Assembly (NCBI RefSeq): GCF_905171775.1
Contig: NC_053494.1
Span: forward strand, 201,194,998-201,258,997
Direction of reading: 5' to 3'
Source of the DNA: Rana temporaria
Lineage: Eukaryota; Chordata; Amphibia; Anura; Ranidae
Length of the DNA stretch: 64,000 nucleotides
Shown here: piece after piece, positions 28,190 to 39,708 of the stretch
Layout of the letters: each line of letters opens with the position of its first letter
Numbering within the stretch: position 1 is the first letter of the stretch
Notes under the pieces: model-generated
Told to the model about the DNA's origin: nothing
The model's database searches: none
The model's input: the letters and a program-made list of their open reading frames with translations, nothing else
Position numbers and translations under genes: made by a program

Positions 28190-29310
28190 GCAGGCTACGA
28201 TGCGGGCGTCCATTTTTTAAAACTCGCGGCTTCCTCCTTGTCCCGTCGCGTTCCGTGATAGACGTTTGACACTGTATTCAGTGTTTCGCCTATCATGGAC
28301 GTTCTTTCATCCTCGGACTCAGTTTCCCAGCAGACACTGTGTTCAGTGTTTCGCCAATCACGGACATTCTTTCATCCTCGGACAAGAGATGGTCCGTGAT
28401 AGGCGGAATACTGACCACTGTGTCTGCTGGGAAACTAAGGGCCAGATTCAGGTAGAATTGCGGCGGCGTAACGTATCGTAGATACGTTACACCGCCGCAA
28501 GTTTTCATCGCAAGTGCCTGATTCACAGAGCACTTGCAATGAAAACCTACGCCGGCGGCCTCCGGCGTAAGCCCGCGTAATTTAAATGGGCGTGTGACCT
28601 ACTGCGCATGCTCCGTTTCGAAATTCCCGCCGTGCTTTGCGCGCAGTGACGTCATTTTTTCGAACGGCGATGCGCGTAGCGTAATTCCGTATTCCCGGAT
28701 GGCTTACGCAAACGACGTGATTTTTTAAATTTCGACGCGGGAACGACGGCCATACTTTATACAGCAATACGCTTGCTGTGTAAAGTTAAGGCACCAAAAA
28801 CGACGACTAACTTTGCGACGGGAAACTAGACTAGCGGCGACGTAGCGAACGCGAAAATCCGTCGTGGATCGCCGTAACTCCTAATTTGCATACCCGACGC
28901 TGGTTTACGATGCAAACTCCCCCCAGCGGCGGCCGCGGTACTGCATCCTAAGATCCGACAGTGTAAAACAATTACACCTGTCGGATCTTAGGGCTATCTA
29001 TGCGTAACTGATTCTATGAATCAGCCGCATAGATACTCTGAGAGATACGACGGAGTATCTGAGATACTCCGTCGTATCTCCTTTGTGAATCTGGCCCTAA
29101 GTCCGAGGATAAAAGAACATCCGTAATAGGCGGAACACTGAACACAGTGTCAAACGCCTATCACAGAATGGGGCGGGACCAGGAGGAAGCCGCGAGTTTT
29201 AAAAAATAGACGCCCAAGGTACACTGACTCGAGTATAAGGCGAGGGGGTATTTTAAGCCCTAAAAAAAGGGCTGAAAAACTTGGCTTATACTCGAGTATA
29301 TACGGTAAGT
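28190..29310. mobile_element. Foldback element interrupted by a Harbinger-type MITE
   Basis: Left-arm blocks (GACGCGGGCGTCCATTTTTT-like, CTCGCGGCTTCCTCC, GACACTG...CAGTGTTTCGCC, TTTCATCCTCGGAC) recur inverted on the right (GTCCGAGGATAAAAGAAC, GGAGGAAGCCGCGAG, TAGACGCCCAAGG). The right end holds CTCGAGTATAAGGCGAGG and its inverse, a motif I know from ranid repeats. The MITE at 28439-29097 lies between the arms. Confidence 0.6.
28439..29097. mobile_element. Harbinger-type MITE with TAA duplication
   Basis: TAA at 28436-28438 and 29098-29100. Termini GGGCCAGATTCAGG and GTGAATCTGGCCC. It is very similar to 4743-5413 (shared GCTTTGCGC, CGTATTCCCGGA, CAGCGGCGGCCGCGGTACTG). An exact 3-bp TWA-type TSD supports PIF/Harbinger. 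Confidence 0.85.
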
Positions 29311-29674
29311 CTTTTGTTCCTTATGTACATTTTACTCGACGATAAAAAAAAAAAAAAAAGAACAGTTTGTTACGATTCACTGAACAGAAAACAGCAGTAG
29401 AACGCACAATTCCCAATCTGCCCCGACAAATTAATTTAGAGAAGTACTGTATAACCGCAATCAGAAAAATACTTGACTTTACCAAGTAAAGAACGTGGCT
29501 TTATTTAATAGAGTCGGTAGAGGCCCCTAAACTCTGTGTCCAGACGACGCTAATTTCTTGTCCTAATGGTAAAGGCCTAGAAATAATTATTTTTAATCCA
29601 AGAGTGATTTCACCTTCACTCTGCCATCAGCCTGGAGTGCTCCTGCTGGGGAGAGACCGGCACAGTAGACATAA
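29311..29674. other. Unassigned sequence with an A-run
   Basis: An A16-type run at about 29344-29359 is followed by complex sequence. No gene signature. Confidence 0.35.
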
Positions 29675-29855
29675 TTAGGTTCGTTTTCTAAAACTAGAAA
29701 GTGCAAAATCTGGTGCAGCTCTACAAAGAAACCAATCAGCTTCCATTTTTGGGGGTCAAAGTTTAATTGAACAAGCTGAAGTTAGAAGCTAATTGGCTAC
29801 AATGCACAGCTGCACCAGATTTTGCACGCTCCAGTTTTAGTAAATCAACCCCTAA
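29675..29855. mobile_element. 181-bp MITE with AAAATCTGGTGCAG arms
   Basis: TTAGGTTCGTTTTCTAAAAC on the left and the inverse of GTTTTAGTAAATCAACCCCTAA on the right are the ends. AGTGCAAAATCTGGTGCAGC pairs with GCTGCACCAGATTTTGCACG. Short, fully palindromic, no TSD longer than TA/TTA. Confidence 0.75.
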
Positions 29856-29901
29856 TGAGACAGTCAGAATGATCATCCAAGTGGTCACCGATGTCTATGA
29901 T

Positions 29902-30883
29902 TTAACCACTTAAGACCCGGACCAAAATGCAGGTAAAGGACCAGGCCCCCTTTTTGCGATTCGGCACTGCGTCGCTTTAACTGACAATTGCGCGGTCGTG
30001 CGACGTGGCTCCCAAACAAAATTGGCGTCCTTTTTTTCCCCCACAAATAGAGCTTTATTTTGGTGGTATTTGATCACCTCTGCGGTTTTTATTTTTTGCG
30101 CTATAAACAAAAACAGAGCGACAATTTTGAAAAAAATGCAATATTTTTTACTTGTTGCTAAATAGCCCAATTTAAAAAAAAAAAAACATTTTTTTCTCAG
30201 TCTAGGCGATACGTATTATTCTACATATTTTTGGGGGAAAAAAAAAATAAAAAAAAATCGCAAGAAGCGTCTGGTTTGTGCAAAAGTTATTGCGCTTACA
30301 AAATAGGGGACAGAATTATTATTTTTTATTATTTTTTTTACTACTAATGGCGTTGATCAGCATTTTGTTCGTGACTGCTACATTATGGCGGACACATCGG
30401 ACACTTTTGACACATTTTTGGCGCCATTCCATTTATACAGCCATCAGTGCTATAAATATGCACTAATTACTGTATAAATGTGACTGGCATTGAATGGGGT
30501 TAACACTAGGGGGTGAGGAAGGGGTTAAATGTGTACCCTAAATTGTGTTCTAACTAGGTGGAGGGGGGTGACCAATCTATGTCCCTATGTACAAGGGACA
30601 CAGATCGGTCTCCTCTCTCCCCTGACGGACATGGAGCTCTGTGTTTACACACAGAGCTCCACGTCTTGTCCCTGTAGCCACTGATCCCGAGTCCCTGGCG
30701 GACATCACGGCCGCCAGGCACTCGCATCGGCATCTCAGCGATGCGGCGAGCACGCGCGTGACGCCGGACGCGCGCGCGCCCGCACCGCTGGATGCGCGCG
30801 CAGGCTGTGTTATTACGGCCTGTTAGAGATTCAGAACCACCCTGCGGCCGTATAAAGTTGTACGGCCGTCGGGTAGTGGTTAA
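29902..30883. mobile_element. piggyBac-type MITE with TTAA duplications
   Basis: TTAA at 29902-29905 and 30880-30883. Left CCACTTAAGACCCGGACC, right GTCGGGTAGTGG. Same left ~350 bp as 864-1710. The GTGTTTACACACAGAGCTCC/GGAGCTCTGTGTTTACAC palindrome near 30630-30660 is the subfamily's internal foldback. No coding capacity. Confidence 0.85.
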
Positions 30884-31343
30884 TAACCACTTGCGCCCAA
30901 GCACTTGTACACCCCGTTTAGCAGTTTTTATATTTTAGCTATGAACCTACTGATTCAGCAATAACTTCACCATTATGTAGATTCCAAAGTTTACCGTACA
31001 TCCTTGTTTTGGGAGAAAGAAAGCAGGACTTTCTCTCCTTGGTAAATATAAAAGTAAATGGTGCGCTTGTTCCCCAGTTAAATAATGTGTATCAAATGTG
31101 TTTCAAAACTTATCAGTATCACCAAGATATAATTTAAAATAGTGTACCTAACTTGTACATAGTGGCTGGGTTCACACTATTGCGAATTGGATGTATTTTA
31201 CCGCATCCAATTTGCATGTCAGGAGATTGTGACTGGCTCTCTGATGCAGATCCGGTGTGAATTGCACAGGAGTCCTCTGCGTCTTCTGCTCCATTTCAGG
31301 TAGGGTTGCCACCTCATCCATTTAGGCCGAGTTGACACTGGTA
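30884..31343. other. Unassigned sequence with a MITE-like start at 31163
   Basis: Most of 30884-31160 has no signature. From 31163, TGGGTTCACACTATTGCGAATTG resembles the GGTTCACACTG end at 3731. It appears to continue after the nested hAT element at 31344-31874. Confidence 0.4.
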
Positions 31344-31874
31344 CAGGGATGGACTGGCCATTGGGACTACAGGGGGTTTCCCGGTGGGCCGATGGCTCAG
31401 CGGGCCGGCTTCAGTGACAGCGGAGCTCTGCCCCCATTCGCTCCTCTGTCTCTCCCTCCCCGCAGAGTTCACCTCCTCTCCCTCCCCGCAGCGCTCACCT
31501 GGGGGGGAACAGAGAATCAGGGGGAGGACCAGAGGAGCATGGGGGAGGGGACAGACAGCTGACTCAACAGCTATGGCCTGGGAGTTTCTCACTTCTGCCT
31601 AATCTTGTCCCATAAGGGGGGGCACCGAACTGATTCTTTGCCCCGGGTGAAATAGTGTCTAGCTTCCCCACTGGTACTGCCTATAAGAGTACCAGTACCA
31701 GCCGTTCTACTCTAATAAAGTAGAACGGCTAGTGGCTAGTGAAGGGGGAGAGGGGGCTTGGGTGGCCGGGGGGGGGGGGGTGCGGGAGTTGTCCTGCCGC
31801 CATAGGAGAGACATGTCAAAGTGGGCCAGGCTGGATGAAGGCCAGGGCCAAATTTTTGTCCCAGTCCAGCCCTG
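31344..31874. mobile_element. Nonautonomous hAT element, 531 bp
   Basis: Termini CAGGGATGGACTGG and CCAGTCCAGCCCTG are inverted. Exact 8-bp duplications CACTGGTA at 31336-31343 and 31875-31882. The interior has a foldback TACCAGTACCAGCCGTTCTA/TAGAACGGCTAG and a G-run (31769-31780). No transposase. Confidence 0.92.
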
Positions 31875-32265
31875 CACTGGTACGACAAACGGTCCTACAT
31901 TGGGAGCTCATGTCGCATGATGTGTGAAAATCAATGTTTCCCTATGGGAGCCGTCTTAACTGGTCCCACACAAGTCGGTCCGACTTTGAAAATGCTCCCT
32001 GTACTACTTTAGAAAAAAGAGAGAGAGTTTGGTCAGCGGGACTTTAAATGAGGCCAATCACCATGAGGAGTAAGCATGTAAGATATACAGTATTGCTTAA
32101 TTGGGTTCCAACACAAAAGGGGGGAGTTAGTTTGGGACTTAGAATGAGAGATGTATAGCAAAAAGCAGTCTTAGCAAAGAGAATTTTATTATGCCTTGTG
32201 ATATCATGTTGTAAAGCATACTGAATGACAAAAATTGCATCCACAAAATCGCATAAACATGCTAC

Positions 32266-32574
32266 AAATTACATATGCATATTAACACCATGGTACTTGG
32301 CATATCGTAATCGTCCGCCTCCGCAAACAACCGATTTTGCAGACGAATTTTTTCTTCCGTCTGCAGAGCGGATCGGATGAACACGGACATACGGTCTCCG
32401 TTCATCCGCTCCCCCCATAGGGGAGAGCGGAGAAAAGACAGGGCGGTCCCTGCACAGTGTGCGGAGACCGCCCTGTCATCCGCCGGCTCAGCGGGGATAT
32501 ACGGAGCGATCCCAGGTGAACTTACGGACACACGGAGGCGGATCATTACTGATCCGCCCCGTGTGAAAGGGGCC
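32266..32574. mobile_element. Truncated MITE ending CGTGTGAAAGGGGCC
   Basis: The right terminus CCCGTGTGAAAGGGGCC followed by TAA is intact. The left end is missing. A foldback ATCCGCTCCCCCCATAGG...GGGAGAGCGGA and GACAGGGCGGTC/GACCGCCCTGTC centre matches 39233-39553 and 63000-63470. Confidence 0.65.
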
Positions 32575-32603
32575 TAAGAGTTAAAAAATATCCAAAACAT
32601 GCT

Positions 32604-33315
32604 GGGCTAGATTCAGGTACGAGATACGCCGTCGTATCTCTGAGTTGCGGCGTCGTATCTATGCGCCTGATTCTTAGAATCAGTTACGCATATATTTGAC
32701 TAAGATCCGACCGGCTTAAGTCTCTTACGCCGTCGTATCTTAGTTGCAATTTTACGCTGGCCGCTAGGTGGTGCTTCCGTCGATTTACGCAATGAATATG
32801 CTAATTAGGTAGATACGCCGAATTCACAAACGTACGCCCGGCGCATTTATTTACGTCGTTTACGTTAGGCTTTTTCCGGCATAAGGTTACCCCTGCTATA
32901 TGAGGCGCACGCAATGTTAAGTATTGACGTCGTTCCCGTGTCAAATTTTGAATTTTTTACGTCGTTTGCGTAAGTCGTTTGCGAATAGGGCTGTACGTAA
33001 GTTACGTTCACGTCTAAAGCATTGACGATTTGCGGCGAAATTTGGAGCATGCGCACTGGGATTCTTTCACGAACGGCGCATGCGCCGTTCGTAAAAAACG
33101 CCAAATACGTGGGGTCATGTTTTATTTACATAAAACACGCCCACCTCTTCAGAATTTGAATTCGCTTACGCAGGCAGATTTACGCTACGCCGCCGCAACT
33201 TACGGAGCAAGTGCATTGTGAATACTGCACTTGCCTCTCTAAATTGCGGCGGCGTAGCGTAAATACCATACGCTACGCCCGCACAACATTACGCAGGGCT
33301 ACCTGAATCTAGCCC
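32604..33315. mobile_element. Harbinger-type MITE with GCT duplication
   Basis: GCT at 32601-32603 and 33316-33318. Termini GGGCTAGATTCAGG and CCTGAATCTAGCCC. Internal TTTACGCTACGCCGCCGCAA and its inverse near the right side. The TSD is 3 bp but not TWA. Confidence 0.8.
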
Positions 33316-34030
33316 GCTATTACTAACTTGAAAAACTTTAAAAAAATCTAATAAAAAGACAGTAAATCTAAGTCGGAATACAAAAGGCCAAAATTAATGC
33401 TTTGAAGGACTACGTAGAAAATCTAAGCCGTGGAAAGCCTGGGCGCGTCCTCGCTCAAATAACCGATTTTCACTCTCTCGTCTCCTATTGTCTTGTGGGA
33501 CGTGTCTGCTCCATTCATAAATCATTGTCCATCCTTGCTCTTTGTGTTGCTGACGAGCCGATCATCCATCTCTCTCTCTCTGAAATCGTTGGATTTTTTT
33601 TTTCCAACCTTTCTAGTGTAGCAAACCAAAACGACATGGAGATGTGTTCATTTATTTATCTTACGTGTTGATGAGGGTGAAATGGCAAACCGTGTAGAAT
33701 GAGTAATGAGTCATGTTATTAATTAGTCTAGTCTAAAAAAAAAAAAAAAAAAAAAGACATAACTGATTATTCCTTAGAAAAAAAAATAGGAGCAGATTTT
33801 CGGAAGACTTGTAAAGCCGCCATGGATGAGCCGGGATAGTCTGCTTAACGCTGTGCTTGTATATCAGCTGTAAGTAGATTTTCTTGCCGCGCGTGCTAAA
33901 CCTTTAATAACGCTGTCATGTCAAAATGACTTTTCAAAGTCTGCGCTGAAGGAAATACTAGACAACAGGCCAAAGTGACACTATAAAATGGCAATAGATA
34001 CCAGCATTGCTGGTCAGCTTCTAAAATGAG
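33316..34030. other. Unassigned sequence, possibly unique
   Basis: It lacks any repeat terminus I can recognise. It has CTCTCTCTCTCTG (33571) and an A-run (33737-33755). The frames present have no protein signature. This is one of the few stretches that could be old host sequence. Confidence 0.4.
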
Positions 34031-34307
34031 CTTGGTTGCAGTGGCGGCTGGTGGGTTATTCTTTGTAGGGGCGGCAAACAAACAACACCCCCTTTCCCAG
34101 CGACGAGGCACAGCACCCCCCCATGGGCACTTACCCGCTCGTGTGGCGGGGCTGTGATGTAGGGTGGCCACATTTCCAAAGTGACATTCAGGGACACACA
34201 CCCTCTCTCACCTTCCCCCAAAAAAAGATGGGGGGGAGGGGGGAAAAAAAAGTATCGGGGTTGATGGGGAATTTGGCGGCGGGTTATTTGTCAGGTGAAT
34301 GTGCCAC

Positions 34308-34690
34308 TTACTGCCAGATGCAGTGCCGCTTGCCACCCATAGCCTGCTACCAGATGCAGTGCCGCTTGCCACCCATAGCCTGCCACCAGATGCAGTGCCG
34401 CTTGCCACCCATAGCCTGCTACCAGATGCAGTGCCGCTTGCCACCCATAGCCTGCCACCAGATGCAGTGCCACTTGCCACCCATAGCCTGCCACCAGATG
34501 CAGTGCCGCTTGCCACCCATAGCCTGCTACCAGATGCAGTGCCGCTTGCCACCCATAGCCTGCCACCAGATGCAGTGCCGCTTGCCACCCATAGCCTGCC
34601 ACCCGATGCAGTGCCGCTTGCCACCCATAGCCTGCCACCAGATGCAGTGCCGCTTGCCACCCATAGCCTGCCACCAGATGCAGTGCTGCT
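34308..34690. repeat. 36-bp minisatellite, about 10.6 units
   Basis: The unit is CCAGATGCAGTGCCGCTTGC plus CACCCATAGCCTGCTA/C. Because 36 is divisible by 3, several frames stay open with 12-residue repeats. These are not genes. Confidence 0.92.
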
Positions 34691-34742
34691 GTCACTCCCT
34701 CTGCATGAGCCACGTGCATAGAAGGAAAGGAGTGGAGTCAGT

Positions 34743-35434
34743 GGGGTAGATTCAGATAGAATGGTCTATCTGTCCGCCCGGCGTAACGTATCTCAGATAC
34801 GTTACGCCACCGTAATTTAATGCGCAAGTTCTGTATTCAGAAACAACTTGCGCCCTTAGTTAAGGCGGCGTAACGTATCTGTGTCAGCGTAAGCACGCCT
34901 AATTCAAATGTGGATGATGTGGGCGTGTTTTACGTATATTAACTGTGACCCCGCGTATACGCCGTTCGTGAAAAAATCCCAGTGCGCATGCTCGAAATTC
35001 CGCAGCAAATCGTCATTGCTTTCGACGTGAACGTAAATTACGTCCAGCCCTATTCGCGAACGACTTACGCAAACAACGTAAAATTTTCAAAACTCGACGC
35101 GGGAACGACGGCCATATTTAACATAGGATACGCCTCATATAGCAAGGGTAACTATACGCCGAAAAAAGCCGAACGTAAACTACGTAAAAAAATGTGCCGG
35201 CCGGACGTAGGTTTCTGAATCGGCGTATCTAGCTCATTTGCATATTCCTTGCGTAAATCTATGGAAGCGCCACCTAGCGGCCAGCGTAAATATGCAGCCA
35301 TAAGATATGTAAAACACTTACGCCGGTCGGATCTTAGGGAAATCTATGCGTAACTGATTCTATAAATCAGGCGCATAGATTCGACCGGCCGCACTCAGAG
35401 ATCCGCCGTCGTATCTTCTCTCTGAATCTACCCC
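34743..35434. mobile_element. Harbinger-type MITE inside the nested hAT
   Basis: Ends GGGGTAGATTCAGATAG and CTCTGAATCTACCCC. The flanks AGT (left) and ACT (right) extend the inverted repeat instead of forming a direct TSD. The interior matches 43681-44404 (AGCGCCACCTAGCGGCCAGC, GACGGCCATA). Confidence 0.75.
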
Positions 35435-35860
35435 ACTATCTGGAGAGTGAAGATCACACCAGTCCCTGCTGCTTGCCGCTGGGTGCTGGAGAAGGAGGAG
35501 GTTCCGAGGTGGGTGGGGACAGCAGTGCTGCACTAGGCGGGGGCCTCACTCTCGGCCTCACTGTCTGAGAGTAAACTGTCACTGGTTGCAAGATGCCAGG
35601 CAGAGCCGGCCCTAGCAACCAGTTCCGAAATATAGTTAGTAGGGGGTGGCTGTGTCCTCTATTTCATTCCAGGACACCGTATTGTCCCGGAATGAAGGTG
35701 CCCGGGACCCGGGACAGACGTGTCAATTGCGGGACAGTCCCGGGCAATCCGGGACATGTGGGCACCCTACTGTGATGTCCTCTCCTGGAGTGCGGGCCGC
35801 GGCGGCTCCGGTGTCCATTTCTACAGCTTTCTCCGTCATGTATCTTCCGCCAAAGCGTTA

Positions 35861-36350
35861 GGCCCCATACACACGATAGAATCCATCCGCTGAAAAATCC
35901 CAGCGAATGGGTTTCAGCGGATAGATTCTATGGTGTGTACAATCCAGCGGATCTGTTTCCGCAGATTTTTCTCCCATGCGATGGATTTCCAGCAGATAAA
36001 TATTTGAAGACATGTCTTCAAATCTATCCGCTGGAATCCATCCCAACGGATTGATCCGCTGGTCTGTACAGACTCACCGGATCAATCCGTCCAAAGGGAT
36101 CCCCCGCATGCGTCGTAATGATTCGACGCATGCGTGGAATTCCTTATATGACTGCGTCGCACACGTCGCCGCGTCATCATCGCGGCGACGGCGCGACACG
36201 TCATCGCCAGAGGATTTCGGCGCGGATTTCGATTCGATGGTGAGTACACTCCATCGCATCAAAATCCGCGCAAATCCTCGAGAGGATTTATCCGTGGAAA
36301 TGGTCCGCTGGACCGTATCCGCGGATAAATCCTCCCGTGTGTACGGGGCC
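35861..36350. mobile_element. MITE with GGCCCCATACACACG ends and TTA duplication
   Basis: TTA at 35858-35860 and 36351-36353. Near-identical to 5714-6192 in the opposite orientation (shared GAAGACATGTCTTCAAATCT, CGGATTGATCCG-type blocks and the GCGGCGACGGCGCGACACG centre). Confidence 0.85.
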
Positions 36351-36961
36351 TTAGGCATCCAATAGGCTTGTCAATATTCCAATCGCACACGTTCCTGGAA
36401 AGTATGGCTCTTAAAATGGTGGGTGCTGTAGCGAATACCAGTTGGGTCAAATGCTTGACGAAACGCTGCGTCTATTTTTGTGATGTGATCTTTCCTAATA
36501 ACATAAACCTTTGGACGTAAGTGTTGATCCATGGTGTGCTGGCGAAAATGTTCCCAGGCATCCAATAGGATCACCTGACGCTTTGGACAATCAGGAAACG
36601 GGTCTCACAGACCTGCCTCCTGATTGGCGGGGGAAGAACTTCAGTGTGATAATATCGAAAATTCATTCGCTATGGTCACAAAACTGGGTGGCAATGCTCT
36701 GCGCTCCAAACTCATCCTTTTTTGAAGCCTATTAGAGCCTCAGGTGCTTAAAAAAAACAAAACACCCTGCCGCATTGGAGTCCATGGTCCGGTGCCACTG
36801 ATATGTAGATCAGGGGGGTCGGACGCATGGATAGGGGAGGCGGCGCCCCCGTGCGCCATCTATGGACGGACCACCACTGCTTGGTTGATTTGGCTTGGGA
36901 ACTGTGGAGCCAGAAATTTTGACAAACAAATTCTCGGGTTGCATAACTGCAACCACATTAA

Positions 36962-37573
36962 GGCCCAGATTCACAGAGATAGGCGTATCTCTGTGTGGGC
37001 GTAACATATCTCATTTACGTTATGCCGCCGCAAGTTTTTCAGGCAAGTGCTTTATTCACAAAGCACTTGTCTGTAAAGTTGCGGCGGCGTAACGTAAATC
37101 AGCCGACGGAATTAAAATGCGGCAGGTAGGGGGCGTGTATCATTTAAATGATGCGCGTCCCTGCGCCGAACAAACTGCGCATGCGCCGTCCCTAAAATAT
37201 CCCAGCGTGCATTGCTCTAAATGATGTCGCAAGGACGTCATTGGTTTTGACGTGGACGTAAATTACGTCCAGCCCCATTCACGGACGACTTACGCAAACA
37301 ATGTAATTTTATACATTTTCGACGCGGGAACGATGGCCATACTTAACATTGGCTGCGCCTCATAGACCCAGGGGCAACTTTACGCCGGGAAATCGACGGA
37401 AGCGCCACCTAGCGGGCAAAAAAAAAATTGCAGTTAAGATCCGACGGCCTAAGAGACTTACGCCTGTCGGATCTACTGAATATCTATGCGTAACTAATTC
37501 TATGAATCAGTCGCATAGATACGACGGCGCTAGGCAGAGATGCGCCGCCGTATCTCTTTTGTGAATCTGGGCC
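36962..37573. mobile_element. Harbinger-type MITE with TAA duplication
   Basis: TAA at 36959-36961 and 37574-37576. Termini GGCCCAGATTCACAGAG and TTTTGTGAATCTGGGCC. Internal TTGCGGCGGCGTAACGTAAA and its inverse. No coding capacity. Confidence 0.87.
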
Positions 37574-37576
37574 TAA

Positions 37577-37938
37577 GTGCTTTGCCTACATATTTGGAGC
37601 TCCAGGCTCCCTCAGAAAAAAGTCAGCAGCTACAAATACTGTGGCCGCTGATAATCATAGGGGTTTATTAATAAAACATTCATTGGACAAATGTAATCAA
37701 GCCCCAGTGTGCAGGGCGAAACATGTCCGGAGGAGGTGTAGTTGGAGCGACATTGGCTGAGGGCACACTCATTCACATATTCATGCACTGGGTCAGTGAG
37801 TGATGTTCCTTTCTTTTTTTTGATTCGTTGGATGAATTTTCCCGATATTTTTTGCAATAGATGAACTCCAATGATCTTCAGCCCCATCTAGTGATAACAA
37901 TGCGGTATATTTTCTCATTGAGGTACAGTAGTTTAGAA
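37577..37938. other. Unassigned sequence with a GCGAAACATGTCC motif
   Basis: TGTGCAGGGCGAAACATGTCCGG at 37707-37729 resembles the GAAACGCGT-type repeat motif noted at 2903. Nothing else is recognisable. Confidence 0.35.
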
Positions 37939-38122
37939 CAGTGTTTCTCAACTCCAGTCCTCAAGGCGCCCCAACAGGTCATGTTTTCAGGATTTCCTTT
38001 AGATGAACGGCTGTGGTAATTACTAAGGCAATGAAACTGATCAAATCACCTGTGCAAAATAATGGAAAGCCTGAAAACATGACCTGTTGGTGCGCCTTGA
38101 GGACTGGAGTTGAAAAACACTG
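37939..38122. mobile_element. 184-bp hAT-type MITE
   Basis: CAGTGTTTCTCAACTCCAGT on the left and ACTGGAGTTGAAAAACACTG on the right are inverted. Exact 8-bp TSD GTTTAGAA at 37931-37938 and 38123-38130. A common amphibian short element. A second copy is at 58634-58819. Confidence 0.93.
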
Positions 38123-38623
38123 GTTTAGAAAACGATACCACATTTTGGCCACCAGATGGAGCCGGCAATCAAAGGAATTAATCTATTACAGAAAATACAG
38201 GGGTACGGGTAATTCACCAAGCCTGTGTGATATTTGTCCAACCAAAAGTGGCGGCTGATGTTTTATTTTTGGGTTTGCATTCTCACCACATCTAGGTGGC
38301 AGGTATCAGCTAGCGGGCATCGCAGTGGGATTGGGCATCGACAGCGGGCATCGACAGCAGGCATCTCCTTCATTCCTCCATCTCGACGGCTGTGCGTCTC
38401 CTCCCCTCCTCCTAGGCATCCAGTAGGATCGCCTGTCCTTTCAGCCAAACAGGTGACGGGTCTCAAAACCTGCTTCCTGATTGGCCGGAAGGAGGATCAG
38501 TGTTACAACAGCGAATATTACTTCGCTATTGTAACACACCTGGGTGGGCTCCATTCGCATTCTTTGCGCCCCAAGCCCACCCTATTTTGAAGCCTATTAG
38601 AGCTTCTGGCTCTAATCAGGTGC

Positions 38624-39140
38624 TTAAAGGGGAGTTCCAGCCAATTTGTTTGTTTATTAAAAGTCAGCAGCTACAAAAAGTGTAGCTGCTGGCTTTTAAT
38701 AAACAGACACTTACCTGCTCCAGCGTTACAGCGACGCGACGGCTGGGGCTCCGCTCCTCTCCCCCCCTCCCCGGCCGGCGTCTTCATTGTCACTGTGGGC
38801 ACCCGGCCGTGACAGCTTTCGGCTTCACGGCCGGGCACTCACTGCGCATGCGCGAGCGGCACTGCGCATGCGCGTGCGGCGCGTCCCGGCGCTGCGCCGT
38901 GTAATTGGCCAGGAGATCGCCTAGGACCTGTGACGTGTCCTAGGTGATCGCCTACAGCAGCCCCTTCCTGTAGGCGATTAAGCTTAATCGCCTACAGGAA
39001 GGAGGAAGTGGGTCAGGAAGTCCCACTCTTCCTGAAGCCCCCACTCCCCCCCCAAAAAAATTACATGCCAAATGTGGCATGTAAGGGGGAGAGGAGTGGG
39101 ATAAGAGGAAGTTCCAAATTTGGGTGGAACTCCTCTTTAA
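38624..39140. mobile_element. MITE with TTAAAGGGGAGTTCC ends
   Basis: Left TTAAAGGGGAGTTCCAGCC and right GGTGGAACTCCTCTTTAA are inverted. TCAGCAGCTACAAAAAGTGTAGCTGCTGGC and TAGGCGATTAAGCTTAATCGCCTA-like foldbacks lie inside. Related to 47437-47929 and 58013-58613. Confidence 0.75.
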
Positions 39141-39232
39141 AAAAACACCCCTTCCCATTGGAATCCATGCATCCGGCGTCCTGAAAGGGGCCTGGATGCA
39201 TGGATAGGGGGGGCTGCGCCCATGCTCCCTAA

Positions 39233-39553
39233 GGGCTCTTTCACACGGGCGGACCATTTAGGCGGACCTGAACGGGCGCTCTGTGCTCCTCTATGGAGCC
39301 ACGGATGTCAGCGGTGACATGCCTGCTGACATCCGACCCGCTCCGATCCGCCAAAGTGTGACGGAAGAAAACCCTATTTTCTACGGTCCGTTGTCATCCG
39401 ATCCCCCATAGGGGAGAGTGGCATTCTGACAGGTCGGTCCCTGCACAATGTGCAGGGACCGACCTGTCATCTGCCGGCTCAGCGGGGATCGACAGAGCGA
39501 TCACCCCTGAGCAAAGCGGAGCCCGAAAACGGTCCGCCCGTGTGAAAGAGCCC
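39233..39553. mobile_element. MITE with GGGCTCTTTCACACGG ends and TAA duplication
   Basis: TAA at 39230-39232 and 39554-39556. Termini GGGCTCTTTCACACGGGCGG and CCGCCCGTGTGAAAGAGCCC are perfect inverted repeats. GGTCGGTCCCTGCACA/TGTGCAGGGACCGACC is the centre. Confidence 0.88.
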
Positions 39554-39708
39554 TAATGGACAGGCTACCCCTGCCAATGAATGTTTTATAAATAGACCAA
39601 ATACTGTTCATACATCAGAATTAGGGTCTTGGGGAAGAAAAAAGTGTCAGAAAGAGTTTATGTGGGTCTATGACCATTTGCTTTTAGAAGCGTTTGTTTG
39701 TAAACGCT

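Larger units (their letters stand above)
34160..35769. mobile_element. Nested nonautonomous hAT element with a minisatellite
   Basis: Termini TAGGGTGGCCACAT and ATGTGGGCACCCTA. Exact 8-bp duplications CTGTGATG at 34152-34159 and 35770-35777. It holds a 36-bp minisatellite and a Harbinger-type MITE. The right part has repeated GGGACA/CCCGGGAC motifs. Confidence 0.9.
34039..36889. mobile_element. Nonautonomous hAT element (CAGTGGCGG family), heavily nested
   Basis: Left CAGTGGCGGCTGGTGGG, right GGACGGACCACCACTG. Exact 8-bp duplications CTTGGTTG at 34031-34038 and 36890-36897. It contains another hAT element (34160-35769) and a TTA-flanked MITE (35861-36350), and the inner hAT contains a further MITE. 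Removing these leaves about 0.75 kb, including ATCAGGAAACGGGTCTCACA, also seen in the related copy at 38247. Confidence 0.9.
38247..39577. mobile_element. Diverged hAT element (GTGGCGGCTG family) with two nested MITEs
   Basis: AGTGGCGGCTGATG begins the copy. CAGGTGACGGGTCTCAAAAC and GAAGCCTATTAGAGC follow in the same order as in 34039-36889. GATGCATGGATAGGGGGGGC and ATGGACAGGCTACCCCTGCC mark its right end. MITEs interrupt it at 38624-39140 and 39233-39553. No clear TSD. Confidence 0.6.

Noticed and set aside
34123..34749. 208-codon frame with repeated QMQCRLPPIACH
   Set aside because: The 36-bp unit keeps several frames open on both strands. No conserved protein features.
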